Below, piece by piece: positions 30,671-31,277 of a stretch of DNA of 31,277 nt (position 1 is its first letter; the number at the start of each line of letters is the position of its first letter). The stretch spans positions 23,282-54,558 of the forward strand of contig PS015043.1 of assembly GCA_048213135.1 (NCBI GenBank), in the 5' to 3' direction. The position numbers and the translations under genes were made by a program. Source of the DNA: Reclinomonas americana ATCC 50394. Lineage: Eukaryota; Jakobida; Jakobea; Jakobida. The notes beneath the pieces are model-generated. The model saw only the letters and a program-made list of their open reading frames with translations, was not told where the DNA came from and ran no database searches.

Positions 30671-31277
30671 AGGCAACAATCAACACACACAACAACAACA
30701 AAGAGGGCCTTGTTGCGCACAAAGAGGGCCTTTCAAACACACTCAGACAAAGACACTCGCGTGTAATTGTCAACAGTGAGCAAAAGACAGACAGAGAGCG
30801 ATCGCTCGTGCACACACACAGACACAGACAAGAGACAGTGTGTGTGTAGTAAGAGCGATCGCTTTTGCTGTCACCAGCGATCGCGTTTGCATCGTTGTTT
30901 GGTGCTGTTTTGGTAGTGTTTTGGTACCGATCGCTTGGTGGTGCCTTTTTTCCATCTGTGTGTTGATCGCTCAGTGCATCACTGTGTTACTCTGTGAGTG
31001 AGTGTTTATCAGTGTGGTGCCTTTATCATCACTCTGTGAGTGCGTTGATCGCTCACTGTTTTACTCTGTGAGGTGCCTTTTTCATCAGTCTTTTGATCGC
31101 TCACTGTGTGCCTTTTTGAGTGATCGCTCACAGTGTTCACAGTGGTGCCTTTCTCTCACTGTTTTGTGTGAAGTATTCATCAGTGTCATCACTGCTGCCT
31201 TTGCTCTCTCTCTCTCTCCCTCTCTCTGTCTTGATTATCAGTGTTTGTAATCAGTCTTTTCTTCTTGAGTTTTTTCC
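30671..31277. promoter_or_regulatory. Upstream region with repeated GATCGCT motifs
   Basis: Eight copies of CGATCGC or TGATCGCTC-type sequence lie within 340 bp: 30796-30807 (palindromic GAGCGATCGCTC), 30853, 30876, 30928, 30964, 31047, 31095 and 31122. The last four read GATCGCTCA(C/G)TG or close to it and are interleaved with TGCCTTT and CTGTGAG elements. The region lies directly upstream of the RCC1 gene's first exon. It could be promoter elements, a decayed tandem repeat, or both. No coding sequence is supported. Confidence 0.4.

Noticed and set aside
30796-30885. GCGATCGC palindromes as cyanobacterial HIP1 sites
   Set aside because: The window is clearly eukaryotic nuclear DNA with spliceosomal introns. 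The motif is confined to one upstream region, unlike genome-wide HIP1.

Overview
This is a window of nuclear DNA from a unicellular eukaryote. Genes are cut by many short introns (mostly 59-70 nt, GT...AG). The DNA is rich in (GA)n/(CT)n microsatellites and has ten assembly gaps (N runs). The two largest genes encode protein families linked to microtubules or the flagellum, so a flagellated protist or a zoosporic lineage is likely. I cannot name the lineage from sequence alone.

Layout. (1) 1-484 (+): C-terminal end of an HTATIP2/TIP30-like short-chain reductase. (2) 756-18444 (-): one giant gene for a sperm-tail PG-rich repeat (STPGR, also called SHIPPO) protein. I traced 73 visible exons, about 8.5 kb of coding sequence and about 80 repeats. 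Reading phase agrees at nearly every junction. (3) 18445-19024: a shared upstream region, then a small divergent gene (19025-19602, +) for a 77-residue protein with an N-myristoylation-type start and a cysteine-rich tail. (4) 20222-21947 (-): a secreted or lumenal PQQ-type beta-propeller protein, interrupted by a gap. (5) 23147-30670 (-): an RCC1-like propeller joined through a proline-rich linker to a coiled-coil C-terminus, 21 visible exons with two internal gaps. (6) 30671-31277: upstream DNA with a cluster of GATCGCTC-type motifs. Long gene-free stretches are mostly minisatellites, polypurine/polypyrimidine introns or gaps.

The most unusual content is the exon architecture of the STPGR gene. 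Introns recur at a few fixed positions relative to the Pro-Gly-Pro-x-x-Tyr motif. Where two neighbouring positions are both occupied, the piece between them is only 5 nt long (GACCG or GCCCG). Seven such 5-nt microexons are needed to keep the reading frame and rebuild the motif. The same logic yields three 27-nt microexons. Near-identical tandem exons and an intron present in one repeat copy but absent from its sister suggest exon duplication with intron gain or loss. A non-consensus 5' splice site, GTTGCG, recurs in three genes.
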